Of a stretch of DNA of 35,378 nt, positions 23,966-31,933 are shown piece by piece. Below the pieces are notes generated by a model. It ran no database searches, was not told the origin of the DNA, and saw nothing but the letters and a program-made list of their open reading frames with translations. The position numbers were made by a program, and so were the translations under genes. The DNA comes from Chromatiales bacterium (GTDB lineage: Bacteria > Pseudomonadota > Gammaproteobacteria > JAGRCI01). The stretch is taken from NCBI GenBank assembly GCA_020445565.1, contig JAGRGI010000101.1, positions 1 through 35,378 on the forward strand, read 5' to 3'. How positions within the stretch are numbered: position 1 is the first letter of the stretch; each line of letters opens with the position of its first letter.

Positions 23966-25450
23966 TCACCACTGATAGCGCACCCGGTAGCGCAGGTGGG
24001 TCTTGGTTTGCGCCGGCAGGGTTAGATCGAAACTGACTTCGTCCGCTGCCGTCTTGCGCGCCGCTATGGTGGAGGAGAGGATCTGCGCCTTGTACCAACG
24101 GTACAGGGTTTCGCGTACTTCGAGCTTCACAGGCCGGGATTTGCCGTTGGTGAAGCTGAGTTCGAATTCCTCTTCTATCGTTCGTCGGGTGGTATCGAGG
24201 TTGAAATCCAGTTGTTTTCGTTCGCCGCGGATGTCGAAGGCGTTGCCCAGTTCCAATTCGGCTTGGGCGCTGACGGCGGTGTGTGGGAGCTCGTCTTCGC
24301 CGAGCAACACCAGCGTTTGATCGGCCAAACGACTGCTGACGCGAACCTTGCCGGCCGGCAACGGGCGGCCGAGCCCGGCATCTTCGGTGTTTTCAAACGC
24401 CAGAAACACCCGTACCGGTTGAGCTGGCCCGATCCCGAAACCGACCTCTTCAACTGGGCGATTGCTGGGTGCCCGATAACCGGGACTCGATTCGTAGACC
24501 AGTCGTTGCTTGCAGGCAACCCGTGGCACGGGTTGAAACAGCGCGATCTGGCGCAGCGATTCGTCTTCCAGGTCGATCAGGCTTTCGAGCCGGTAGAGGT
24601 GATACTCACCCACGGCCTGTTCGGAAAACCCGGCCCCGGCGCCCGCCGCATCCATGGTGACCATGCGCGCCATAGGCAGCGCCCTCGGGGGTGGATTGCG
24701 CCTGGGCTCTCCGGCGATCAGGCGCAGTTCCGCGCTCTGGTAGTTGGCCCCCGAGCGATTCAGCAGGGTTACCCAGGGCGACAGGCTCAGGTGACAGTCG
24801 TTGTCGTCGTCCAGTTCGATATCGTAGTCCGCCCACCAGGTCAGGCCGCCGGTCTCGTAGCGTATGCGGGTTTGGTGGGCGCCGGCCTTGGCGGCCTCCA
24901 CATGCAGGCGAGCGGTGGTTTCGGTGGTCAGATCATCCGGGGGCGAGGAGAATACGATGCGCTGGGGATCGCGGGTCCAAAGCAAGCTGCCATCGCCGAG
25001 GCGCAGCAACGGGCCACCCTGGCCGTTCAGCAGTTGCCCGCGATAGACCTGAATGCCATGTTCACCGTCCTGCTCGATTTGCAGTGTCTTGCCCTTGTAC
25101 ATTCGCAGCAGGCTGGACTGATCGGTGGTGGGAAACAGCACCTGCTGCTCCAGAATGCGGGTGCCTTCCGGGTCGGTGTCGGAGACGAAACGCAGGCTGG
25201 TGGGATCGACCGCCTCGCCGATGCCGCCCAGGTCGACCTGATTGAGTCCCTGCTTCAGTTCTATCGTGCGGACCGACTCCACCAAGGCGTCGCCGGGTAT
25301 GTCCCGGGCGGTTGGATAGCTCCCTGGGCGCCAGTTGGAGACGGTGTTGCGTGCTTGTGGTGCGCTGTACACGGTTATGTAGTGCTGTACCACGGCAGCA
25401 GCTCCGAATGGGCAGTAGAGGGCGAGAATCGTGATGAGGAATCGGCGCAT
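23966..25450 (-). CDS. Exported DUF4139 domain protein
   Basis: Protein of 494 residues with an N-terminal signal peptide (MRRFLITILALYCPFGAAAV). The central and C-terminal parts carry the DUF4139 hallmarks: GLTWWADYDIELDDD, SPWVTLLNRSGANYQSAELRLIAGEPRR, FLAFENTEDAGLGRPLPAGKVRV, and the closing LPAQTKTHLRYRVRYQW. Predicted mainly beta-structured and periplasmic. The function of the family is not known. It is transcribed divergently from the glycine-zipper operon, so the 121-base region between them is shared, including the PhoP-box-like repeat. Confidence 0.88.
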   Translation of the reverse strand: MRRFLITILALYCPFGAAAVVQHYITVYSAPQARNTVSNWRPGSYPTARDIPGDALVESVRTIELKQGLNQVDLGGIGEAVDPTSLRFVSDTDPEGTRILEQQVLFPTTDQSSLLRMYKGKTLQIEQDGEHGIQVYRGQLLNGQGGPLLRLGDGSLLWTRDPQRIVFSSPPDDLTTETTARLHVEAAKAGAHQTRIRYETGGLTWWADYDIELDDDNDCHLSLSPWVTLLNRSGANYQSAELRLIAGEPRRNPPPRALPMARMVTMDAAGAGAGFSEQAVGEYHLYRLESLIDLEDESLRQIALFQPVPRVACKQRLVYESSPGYRAPSNRPVEEVGFGIGPAQPVRVFLAFENTEDAGLGRPLPAGKVRVSSRLADQTLVLLGEDELPHTAVSAQAELELGNAFDIRGERKQLDFNLDTTRRTIEEEFELSFTNGKSRPVKLEVRETLYRWYKAQILSSTIAARKTAADEVSFDLTLPAQTKTHLRYRVRYQW

Positions 25451-25478
25451 CTGTAGGGCTTTCCAACACGTGAACGAT

Positions 25479-25495
25479 TGTTCAGCCAGGGTTCA
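25479..25495 (+). promoter_or_regulatory. PhoP-box-like direct repeat upstream of the envelope operon
   Basis: TGTTCA, five bases, GGTTCA. The architecture equals the enterobacterial PhoP box, (T/G)GTTTA-N5-(T/G)GTTTA, with C for T at the fifth position of both halves. The repeat lies 77 bases before the first gene of an operon that encodes an OmpR-type regulator and a PhoQ-like kinase, and between divergent genes. It overlaps the short palindrome TGAAC-GATT-GTTCA (25471-25484). Confidence 0.5.
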
Positions 25496-25499
25496 TGCA

Positions 25500-25547
25500 G
25501 ACCGGCGCAAACTACGCTCAGATAGTAATGGACCGGCATGGCCGGTC
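25500..25547. repeat. Three GACCGGC/GCCGGTC copies before the glycine-zipper gene
   Basis: GACCGGC at 25500-25506 and 25531-25537 (31 bases apart, three helical turns), and its inverse GCCGGTC at 25541-25547. The last two make a perfect 7-bp hairpin with loop ATG. It lacks a T-run, so it is not a terminator. Either an operator or a leader hairpin is possible. Confidence 0.4.
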
Positions 25548-25571
25548 AGTTGACGACACTGGAGCAAGGTC

Positions 25572-26081
25572 ATGAAAACTCGTTGGGCGACTGCTTTGTT
25601 GAGTGTAGCGTTAATCGCTCCCTGGGGTAATTCCACGGCGGTCGAACGCTACACCATGGCACGGGTGGTGGATGTGGACCCGATCTATGAACGTGTGGAG
25701 GTGCCGCAGGTACGTCAGGAATGCTGGACGGAGGATGTCTACGTGCGCAATCGCAACCGTGACGTATCCGCCCCTGTCCTTGGCGGTATCATCGGTGGTG
25801 TGATCGGCAATCAGGTGAGCCGGGGGCATGGCCGGCCAGCTGCCACCATCGTCGGTTCTTTGCTGGGGGCCACCATCGGCGCGGACATCCGCGATCGCAA
25901 TACCCGCTATCATACGGAGACAGTGCGCCGTTGCCGGGATGTGGATGAGTACTACACCGAGGAGAGGGTGGTGGGCTATCGGGTCACCTACCGCTATCGG
26001 GGTGAAGAGTACGTGACACGCATGGATCACGACCCCGGTGACGAGATCCGCGTACGTGTGTCGGTGGAGCCGGCCCGCTGA
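25572..26081 (+). CDS. Glycine-zipper 2TM-domain envelope protein
   Basis: Exported protein of 169 residues. A signal peptide (MKTRWATALLSVALIAPWGNSTA) is followed by YTMARVVDVDPIYERVEVP, common in this family. The glycine zipper is at about 71-104 (GGIIGGVIGNQVSRG and ATIVGSLLGATIGADI), and the C-terminal half is rich in Tyr, Arg and Glu. Relatives include 17-kDa surface antigen-type proteins and are thought to sit in or on the outer membrane. No lipobox is seen. The SD GGAGCAAGG precedes the ATG. It is first in the operon with the PepSY protein and a two-component pair. Confidence 0.85.
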   Translation: MKTRWATALLSVALIAPWGNSTAVERYTMARVVDVDPIYERVEVPQVRQECWTEDVYVRNRNRDVSAPVLGGIIGGVIGNQVSRGHGRPAATIVGSLLGATIGADIRDRNTRYHTETVRRCRDVDEYYTEERVVGYRVTYRYRGEEYVTRMDHDPGDEIRVRVSVEPAR

Positions 26082-26113
26082 TCGGTAGAGATTCTGCTGG
26101 AGGTCTTGCATTC

Positions 26114-26386
26114 ATGCATCGCTATCTGCTCACCGCTGCCGCCTTGTTGCTGCTGGTCGGCGGGTCCGCCGAGGCCCGCGACCGGGGTTACACCGATCGC
26201 GGCGACCGTTCCGGAGTATCGCTGGACGAAGCGGTGTCGCGAATCCGCAGTTCCGGAGATGAGCGGGTGCTGGATGCGCGATCGGTGGACCGCAGCGGCG
26301 AGCGTGAATACGAGATAAAGGTGTTGACCGATCAAGGACGGGTACGCACCCTGCGTATCGATCCCAGAACCGGGCGCCCACGCTGA
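26114..26386 (+). CDS. Exported PepSY-domain small protein
   Basis: A 90-residue protein with a signal peptide (MHRYLLTAAALLLLVGGSAEA) and a single PepSY-like unit: SLDEAVSRIRSSGDERVLDARSVD, YEIKVLTDQGRVRTLRIDPRTGRPR. Small PepSY proteins are frequently encoded directly before OmpR/PhoQ-type two-component genes and may modulate them or periplasmic proteases. The stop TGA shares its A with the ATG of the regulator, so they are coupled. Confidence 0.85.
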   Translation: MHRYLLTAAALLLLVGGSAEARDRGYTDRGDRSGVSLDEAVSRIRSSGDERVLDARSVDRSGEREYEIKVLTDQGRVRTLRIDPRTGRPR

Positions 26387-27063
26387 TGCGCGTGTTGATC
26401 GTTGAAGACGAGCCGGATCTGCGTCGGCAACTGGCGGAACAGCTTAAAGCCGCGCGCCATACGGTGGATCTTGCCGCCGACGGTGAGGAGGGTCTGTACC
26501 TGGGCAGGGAGTATCCCGTGGATCTGGCGGTGATCGATCTGGGGCTGCCGGGCCTTTCCGGCATGGATCTGATTCGCGCCTTGCGTGGAGAGGGCCGTGA
26601 TTTTCCCATTCTCATCCTCACCGCGCGTGGCCGCTGGCAAGATAAAGTCGAAGGTCTGGAGGCGGGTGCCGACGACTATCTGGTCAAGCCCTTTCAACCC
26701 GAGGAACTGATGGCCCGCCTCAATGCCCTGCTTCGCCGCTCCGCCGGCTGGTCGCATCCGGTGCTGGAGTTTGGGCCGCTGAAGCTCGACAGTGCCTCCC
26801 AGCAGGTCAGCATGGATGGCCAGACACTGGATCTGACCGCCTATGAGTACAAGATTCTCGAATACATGACCATGCATGCCGGCGAGGTGCTCTCCAAGAC
26901 CGAACTCACCGAACACATCTACGAGCAAGACTACGACCGCGACAGCAACACCATCGAGGTATTCGTCGGCCGCCTGCGCCGCAAACTCGACCCGGACAAC
27001 CGCTACAAGCCCATCGAGACCCTGCGCGGACGAGGCTACCGTTTCACTCTATCCCGTTCATGA
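26386..27063 (+). CDS. OmpR-family response regulator (PhoP/QseB-like)
   Basis: DNA-binding response regulator of 225 residues. The receiver domain has the acidic pocket ED (7-8), phospho-acceptor Asp51 in AVIDLGLPG, Thr in LILTARG and Lys in LVKPFQPEEL. The winged-helix domain (about 125-222) shows LDLTAYEYKILEYM, SNTIEVFVGRLRRKLD and TLRGRGYRF. The sequence is most like the PhoP/QseB group. It overlaps both neighbours (one base with the PepSY gene, four bases, ATGA, with the kinase). A direct repeat of PhoP-box shape upstream of the operon suggests autoregulation. Confidence 0.95.
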   Translation: MRVLIVEDEPDLRRQLAEQLKAARHTVDLAADGEEGLYLGREYPVDLAVIDLGLPGLSGMDLIRALRGEGRDFPILILTARGRWQDKVEGLEAGADDYLVKPFQPEELMARLNALLRRSAGWSHPVLEFGPLKLDSASQQVSMDGQTLDLTAYEYKILEYMTMHAGEVLSKTELTEHIYEQDYDRDSNTIEVFVGRLRRKLDPDNRYKPIETLRGRGYRFTLSRS

Positions 27064-28400
27064 GCTGGCCCGATTCCTTGCAGGGGCGTTTGATGCTGAC
27101 GGTCCTGCTGGCCCTGGCGGGTTTCCTGGGGGCCACTGGACTGGCCCTGGACAAAGCCTTTCAGGCCAGTGCCCGTTCGGCGGTGGAGGATCGCCTGCGA
27201 GGCAACCTGTATGCACTGCTGGCCGCGGTGGACCCCGAACGCGGCGACATCGCGCCGCAAAATCTCCAGGAGCCACGCTTCGGCCGTCCGCAATCCGGTC
27301 TCTACGCCCGTATTACAGGCGAGCAGGGCGAGCGCTGGAACAGCCTCTCTCTATTGGGCGGCGATCTGGTGGAACAGACCGCCGAACAACCGGGACAACT
27401 GTTGTTCGCCGAACTGGGTCATGGCAACGGCCGCCTGTTTTCCGTCGCCATGGCGGTAATCTACGAGCTTACCGGTGGCGGGGAGCGCCACCTGCGCTTC
27501 CAAGTGGCGGAGAGCGCCAGGGCCTATGACGAGCAGATTGCCGATTTCCGGCGCAATCTGTGGCGCTGGCTTGGCGGCTCGGCGTTGCTGCTGCTGGTGG
27601 TGCTGGGTACCACTGTGCACTGGGGTCTTCGTCCCTTGCGGGCCGTCGCCGAGGATGTGGCAGCCATCGAGAACGGCGAACGCGAGCGCCTGGAAGGGCA
27701 TTATCCCCTGGAACTGCGCGGCCTGACCCGCAACCTCAACGGCCTGCTGCGCCATGAGCAGACGCGGATGGAGCGCTACCGAAACGCCTTGGCCGATCTC
27801 GCCCACAGTCTCAAGACGCCTCTGGCGGTACTGTCCGGCAATGTCGGCAGTGATCAGACCGACGCCGGAACGGTTCGCGATCAGGTTCGGCACATGAGTC
27901 AGATCGTCGAATACCAATTGCAACGGGCCGCCACCTCCGGTCGAGGTGTGCCCGGTAAGCATACGCCGGTCAGACCTCTGCTGGACAAACTGCTCAACAG
28001 TCTTGGCAAGGTTTACGCCGAGCGGCGGGTTCAGGTGGACGTGAATGTTGATGCGGAGGCGCGCTTTCACGGCGATGAGGGCGATCTCATGGAGTTGATG
28101 GGTAATCTTCTGGACAATGCCTTCAAGTATGGGGAGGGGAGGGTACGGGTCAGTTGGACCGAGACCGAGGGTCTGAGCCCCGAGGCTCTGCTGACGGTGG
28201 AAGACAACGGTCCCGGCATCGAGCCGCAACGCCGTGCCGGCGTGCTGACCCGTGGCGTGCGGGCCGATTCCCGTGGGGAAGGCCAGGGTATCGGTCTGGC
28301 CGTGGTGGCGGACATTGTCGATGCCTATCGGGCCAATCTGCGCATTTCCGAAAGTGACCTGGGGGGCGCCCGCTTTCTCCTGCACATTCCCCTCAATTAG
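27060..28400 (+). CDS. PhoQ-like membrane sensor histidine kinase
   Basis: Kinase of 446 residues. Transmembrane helix 1 is at about 10-30, a periplasmic sensor runs from about 31 to 166, and transmembrane helix 2 is at about 168-188. A HAMP-like linker follows, with ALRPLRAV-type wording (GLRPLRAVAEDV). The phospho-acceptor is His249 in LADLAHSLKTPLAVL, the arrangement typical of PhoQ-like kinases. The ATPase domain has GNLLDNAFKYG, VEDNGPGIE and GEGQGIGLAVV. The periplasmic region is not obviously acidic like enteric PhoQ, so Mg2+ sensing should not be assumed. ATGA overlap with the regulator gene. Last gene of the operon; no clear terminator in the 86 bases after it. Confidence 0.94.
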   Translation: MSWPDSLQGRLMLTVLLALAGFLGATGLALDKAFQASARSAVEDRLRGNLYALLAAVDPERGDIAPQNLQEPRFGRPQSGLYARITGEQGERWNSLSLLGGDLVEQTAEQPGQLLFAELGHGNGRLFSVAMAVIYELTGGGERHLRFQVAESARAYDEQIADFRRNLWRWLGGSALLLLVVLGTTVHWGLRPLRAVAEDVAAIENGERERLEGHYPLELRGLTRNLNGLLRHEQTRMERYRNALADLAHSLKTPLAVLSGNVGSDQTDAGTVRDQVRHMSQIVEYQLQRAATSGRGVPGKHTPVRPLLDKLLNSLGKVYAERRVQVDVNVDAEARFHGDEGDLMELMGNLLDNAFKYGEGRVRVSWTETEGLSPEALLTVEDNGPGIEPQRRAGVLTRGVRADSRGEGQGIGLAVVADIVDAYRANLRISESDLGGARFLLHIPLN

Positions 28401-28486
28401 CCGGCTCCCGCCTTTACCCGCCCGAGCGGCCGTGATATATCCCCCGTCGATTTGTTTCTACCCGCCTGCCGGGAGTTCTCGCTGCC

Positions 28487-31324
28487 ATGCTTTCACGCTT
28501 CTTTCGCCCGAAATGGGAACACCCCAACCCCAAGGTGCGCGCCGCCGCCGTTGCCGAATTGGCCAACGATCCGGAGCGTCTCGACCACCTGGCCCGTGAA
28601 GACGATGCCCCGGAGGTCCGCTGCGCTGCGCTGGCACGTGTCAGCGCTCTGGCGGTTTTGGAGCAAGTTTCCGTGTGGGACAAGGTAGACAGCGTGCGCC
28701 GCGCCGCCAGCGATCGTCTGCGCGAAGTTCTCTGCGCGGAGGCCGGACAGGCACCGGATCTCGATAGCCGCTTGCAAGCCGTGAGGCGCAGCAAGGACCC
28801 AAACCTGGCGGAGTACCTGGCCAAACACGCCCGCGAGCCGGCCTTGCGTATCGCCCTGATCGACAATCTGTCGGCCGCCGATCATCTGGCGATGGCCCTG
28901 AACGACCCGGCGGTGGACGTCCGTCTCGCGGCCACCGAGGTGCTGAGTGACGAGGCCGATCTGGAACGCATTGCCAAGGTCGCCAAGCAGGCCGACAAAC
29001 GCCTCTATCGTTTGGCCAAACAACGCCTGGAGACCTATCGGCTCGCCCGCGAGCGGCGTGAGCGCATTGCCGAGATTGCCGACCAACTTGCCGCTTTTGC
29101 CGATGCCATCCCCGAACCCCTGCTTAGTCAGCGTTTCGCGGCCTTGAGCCAGGAATGGGCGGGCCTTTCGGATGAGGCCGCACAGGCGGATCGGGAACGG
29201 GTAGATGCCGCATCGGCAGTGTTTGCCGAAAGGGTAGGCGCGCAGGAGCGTGCGCGGGCCGGCCAACGCGCCGTTCTGGACGAAACCAGTACACTGCTGA
29301 GCGGCCTGGGCGAACATCCGCCACACGATGCCGATGGTTACGCCCAATTGCGCGAACAGTGGCAAGGCTTGCGTGGGCGCTGGGACGAGTTCCGCTGTCA
29401 GGTGGAAGCGGAGCAGGAAAAGGCCGATCGTCGGTTCTTCGTCCTGGCTGGGGAGTTGGAAAACGCCCTCAACCGCGGTTTGGCCGACCTGGATCGAGTG
29501 GCTTCTCTGCAAACCCTGCTCAAACAGGGTGAGCAACTGCGCGATCGCGACAAGGCCATCTCGGACATCGACATCCAGCGTTGGAGCGAGCGCTGGAAAC
29601 AGGCGGTCAAGCCCGCGCAGCAAGCCTTGGCCGCGCCGCTGCAGGAGCGTTTCCAGGGTCTCGGCCAATCGCTTTCGGATAGGCTGCTGCGACAGGCACA
29701 AAAACGTGATGAACATCTGCAATCCCTTGCCGAACTGATCGAGCAATTGCCCGTCACTCTCGATGCCGGTCATTTGCAAGAGGCTATCTCTCTGCGCGAT
29801 CGCCTTCGCCACCTTTTGCGCGAAATCGGTGATCCAGGCAAGCTGAAGAAGCGTATCGACAAGGTGTTGCGCGATGCCGATGCCCGCATCAACGAACTGC
29901 GCGGCTGGCGCAGCTGGGGTATCAGCAATGCCCGTCAGGCACTGTGTGACCAAGCCGAGTCCCTGATCGAATCGGAACTTCCCATTGGCGAGCGGGCCGA
30001 GAAGGTACGTGCCGTGCGTGATGGCTGGAAGCGCCTGGATCGCAGCGAAGGCGCCGCCTCCGAGGCGGTTTGGGCACGCTTTAACGAACTGTGCAATCGC
30101 GCTTACGCCCCCTGTCAGGAACATTTCGATCAGGAACGCGAGAACCGCGAAGAAAACCTGGAAAAGCGCCGGGTGCTCTGCCAGGAGGTTTCGGAATGGC
30201 TGTCACAACAGAACCTCGAGCAGCCGGATTGGGCAGCGCTGCGTTCCAAAGAACGGAGTTTCAAGGACCGCTGGCGCGATATGGGGCCCTCGCCGCGTAA
30301 CCAGCGTAAGGCGGTGGACAAGGAATGGGACGGGGCCATGGCCCCCTTGCTGGCAGTCCTGGACAAGGAGCGCGATAAAGAGCGTCGGCGCCGTGAGGCG
30401 CTGATCCGCCGGGTGAAGGAGCTGGCAGAAGCAGAGGATCTGGCACAGGCGATCCAGCAGACAAAGGACGCTCAGGCCCAATGGCGGCCCACGGTTGACG
30501 GCCCGCGCAAGCAAGAGCAGGCCCTGTGGACCGAGTTTCGTGCCGCCTGCGATGCGGTATTCCAGCGCCGCGACAGCGAACGTCAGGCGGCCGATCAGGA
30601 ACGGCGGGACAATCTCGACCGTGGCATGGCAATGCTTGCGGAGTTGGGCGACATGCCTTTGACCAGCCCCGGCGAATTGGGTCAGGCCCGCCATCGGCTG
30701 GAAGAAGTGGAAGTAGCGCTGGCCGAGCTCAACCCATTGCCAAAAGGGGCGGAGGCCGAGTTGCAGCGCTCGGCCAAAGAGCATGGACGGCGATTGGATC
30801 AGGCGGAAAAAGACCTGGGGCGTGCCCGCAAACAGGCGATGCTGGATAACTTGCGCGAGCGTTCACAGCTTTGTGCCAGGCTCGAGGCCATGGTCTTGCT
30901 CCAGGCTGTAGAGGAAGAGGCACGCAACACCATCGAAGAGCGCTGGCAGGCCCTGGAAAACCTGCCCAAGGATTGGATGTCCGCCATGCAGAGCCGCTAC
31001 CAACAGGCCGTGGCCGCTGCCGACGGTGACGATTTAGCCGGACATGCATTGGCGGCCGCCGCGGAACAGGCGACGCAGGCGAGGTCTCTGCTCTGTCTGC
31101 GCATGGAGATCGCCCGTGGTGTGGAATCGCCGCAAGAGGCGCGCGAAGAGCGTATGGCCTACCAGGTGGCACGCCTGTCCGATGCTCTGGTTGGCAGTGA
31201 AACCAGCGAAAGGCCGGAGCAGATTCTGCGTGAGTGGTTTATCCTCGCGCCGGGGCTTGCAGAAGCGGATGCCCCGTTGCTGGAACGGTTTGAGCGTGCC
31301 GCGGGGGCCGATTACGCGGTCTGA
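28487..31324 (+). CDS. DUF349 repeat protein with N-terminal HEAT-like region
   Basis: Cytoplasmic protein of 945 residues. The first 200 residues are short HEAT-like helical repeats (AAAVAELANDPERLDHLARED, DAPEVRCAALARVSALAVL). The rest is a long charged coiled coil containing several DUF349 units, recognised by a tryptophan followed by a helix rich in Arg/Phe: near 288-318 (LREQWQGLRGRWDEFR), 510-550 (RDGWKRLDRSEGA, WARFNELCNRAY), 595-620 (WRDMGPSPRNQRKAVDKEW) and 665-700 (WRPTVDGPRKQEQALW). The function of the family is unsettled. GGGAG lies about 12 bases before the ATG. Its 3' end overlaps the convergent sufE by 13 bases. Confidence 0.9.
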   Translation: MLSRFFRPKWEHPNPKVRAAAVAELANDPERLDHLAREDDAPEVRCAALARVSALAVLEQVSVWDKVDSVRRAASDRLREVLCAEAGQAPDLDSRLQAVRRSKDPNLAEYLAKHAREPALRIALIDNLSAADHLAMALNDPAVDVRLAATEVLSDEADLERIAKVAKQADKRLYRLAKQRLETYRLARERRERIAEIADQLAAFADAIPEPLLSQRFAALSQEWAGLSDEAAQADRERVDAASAVFAERVGAQERARAGQRAVLDETSTLLSGLGEHPPHDADGYAQLREQWQGLRGRWDEFRCQVEAEQEKADRRFFVLAGELENALNRGLADLDRVASLQTLLKQGEQLRDRDKAISDIDIQRWSERWKQAVKPAQQALAAPLQERFQGLGQSLSDRLLRQAQKRDEHLQSLAELIEQLPVTLDAGHLQEAISLRDRLRHLLREIGDPGKLKKRIDKVLRDADARINELRGWRSWGISNARQALCDQAESLIESELPIGERAEKVRAVRDGWKRLDRSEGAASEAVWARFNELCNRAYAPCQEHFDQERENREENLEKRRVLCQEVSEWLSQQNLEQPDWAALRSKERSFKDRWRDMGPSPRNQRKAVDKEWDGAMAPLLAVLDKERDKERRRREALIRRVKELAEAEDLAQAIQQTKDAQAQWRPTVDGPRKQEQALWTEFRAACDAVFQRRDSERQAADQERRDNLDRGMAMLAELGDMPLTSPGELGQARHRLEEVEVALAELNPLPKGAEAELQRSAKEHGRRLDQAEKDLGRARKQAMLDNLRERSQLCARLEAMVLLQAVEEEARNTIEERWQALENLPKDWMSAMQSRYQQAVAAADGDDLAGHALAAAAEQATQARSLLCLRMEIARGVESPQEAREERMAYQVARLSDALVGSETSERPEQILREWFILAPGLAEADAPLLERFERAAGADYAV

Positions 31325-31725
31325 CTGTGCGCCTCGGCCCGTATCCGCTCCACCATGGCATGCAGGCCGTTGGCGCGGGTGGGACTCAGGTGGGCCTGCA
31401 AACCCAGGCGGTCGAACATCCCTTCGGCATCGATTGCCAGAATTTCCTCCGCCGTGTGGCCGGCATAGACCGTCAACAAGAGGGAAACCAGGCCCTTGAC
31501 GATAAAGGCGTCGCTATCCGCCTCGAACCGGAAGCGGGGCGGAGATTGCTCATCCGTCGTCGCGTACAGCCAGACATTGCTCATGCAGCCCTGCACCTTG
31601 GTGGCGTCGTTTTTGTGCGCCTCGGGCATGGCAGGCAGTTTCTTACCCAGATCGATGAGGTAGGCGTAGCGCTCCTCCCAGTCGCCCAGAAGTTCGAAAT
31701 TTTCGATCAGTTCATCGATGGTCAT
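31312..31725 (-). CDS. sufE: SufE-family cysteine desulfuration protein
   Basis: Sulfur-acceptor protein of 137 residues that takes persulfide from a SufS/CsdA-type desulfurase for Fe-S assembly. The persulfide cysteine is Cys47 in KVQGCMSNVWL. The C-terminal signature LGLQAHLSPTRANGLHAMVERI is also present. ATG at 31725 is preceded by GGACGG. A frame continues upstream antisense to the DAHP synthase gene, but this is coincidental. No desulfurase or Suf scaffold gene is beside it. It converges on and overlaps the DUF349 gene, and is divergent from aroG. Confidence 0.93.
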   Translation of the reverse strand: MTIDELIENFELLGDWEERYAYLIDLGKKLPAMPEAHKNDATKVQGCMSNVWLYATTDEQSPPRFRFEADSDAFIVKGLVSLLLTVYAGHTAEEILAIDAEGMFDRLGLQAHLSPTRANGLHAMVERIRAEAHSQTA

Positions 31726-31933
31726 CGTACCGTCCGTTTCAGGAAATCGCGTCTGGCAGTATGCCCGGCTACCCGATGGCTGCCAAGTCGATGCCCGGCT
31801 GTGGTGGATTTCACAGCGCGATAGTAGTAGGCTTTCGCCGCCCGCCGGCATCGCGGCGGCCGCGGACAAGTCGGCCGTGAGGACCGGCTTTTGTTTTGCC
31901 CGCGGATCAGCCGCCACGACGCCAAGGCCACCG

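Noticed and set aside
24212-25456. A 414-codon open frame antisense to the DUF4139 gene
   Set aside because: No domain character. The sense strand has family motifs and a signal peptide.
25471-25484. TGAAC-GATT-GTTCA resembling the Gram-positive SOS box (GAAC-N4-GTTC)
   Set aside because: Gammaproteobacterial LexA normally uses CTGT-N8-ACAG, and the flanking genes are not DNA-repair genes. The overlap with the PhoP-like direct repeat explains it better.
28493-30124. A 543-codon minus-strand frame opposite the DUF349 gene
   Set aside because: It lies entirely within a well-supported gene, has no SD, and its composition mirrors the Glu/Arg/Leu-rich sense strand.
31758-31800. Two copies of ATGCCCGGCT in the sufE-aroG intergenic region
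   Set aside because: Only two short copies, 33 bases apart, with no symmetry and no promoter-like neighbours. Could easily be chance in GC-rich DNA.
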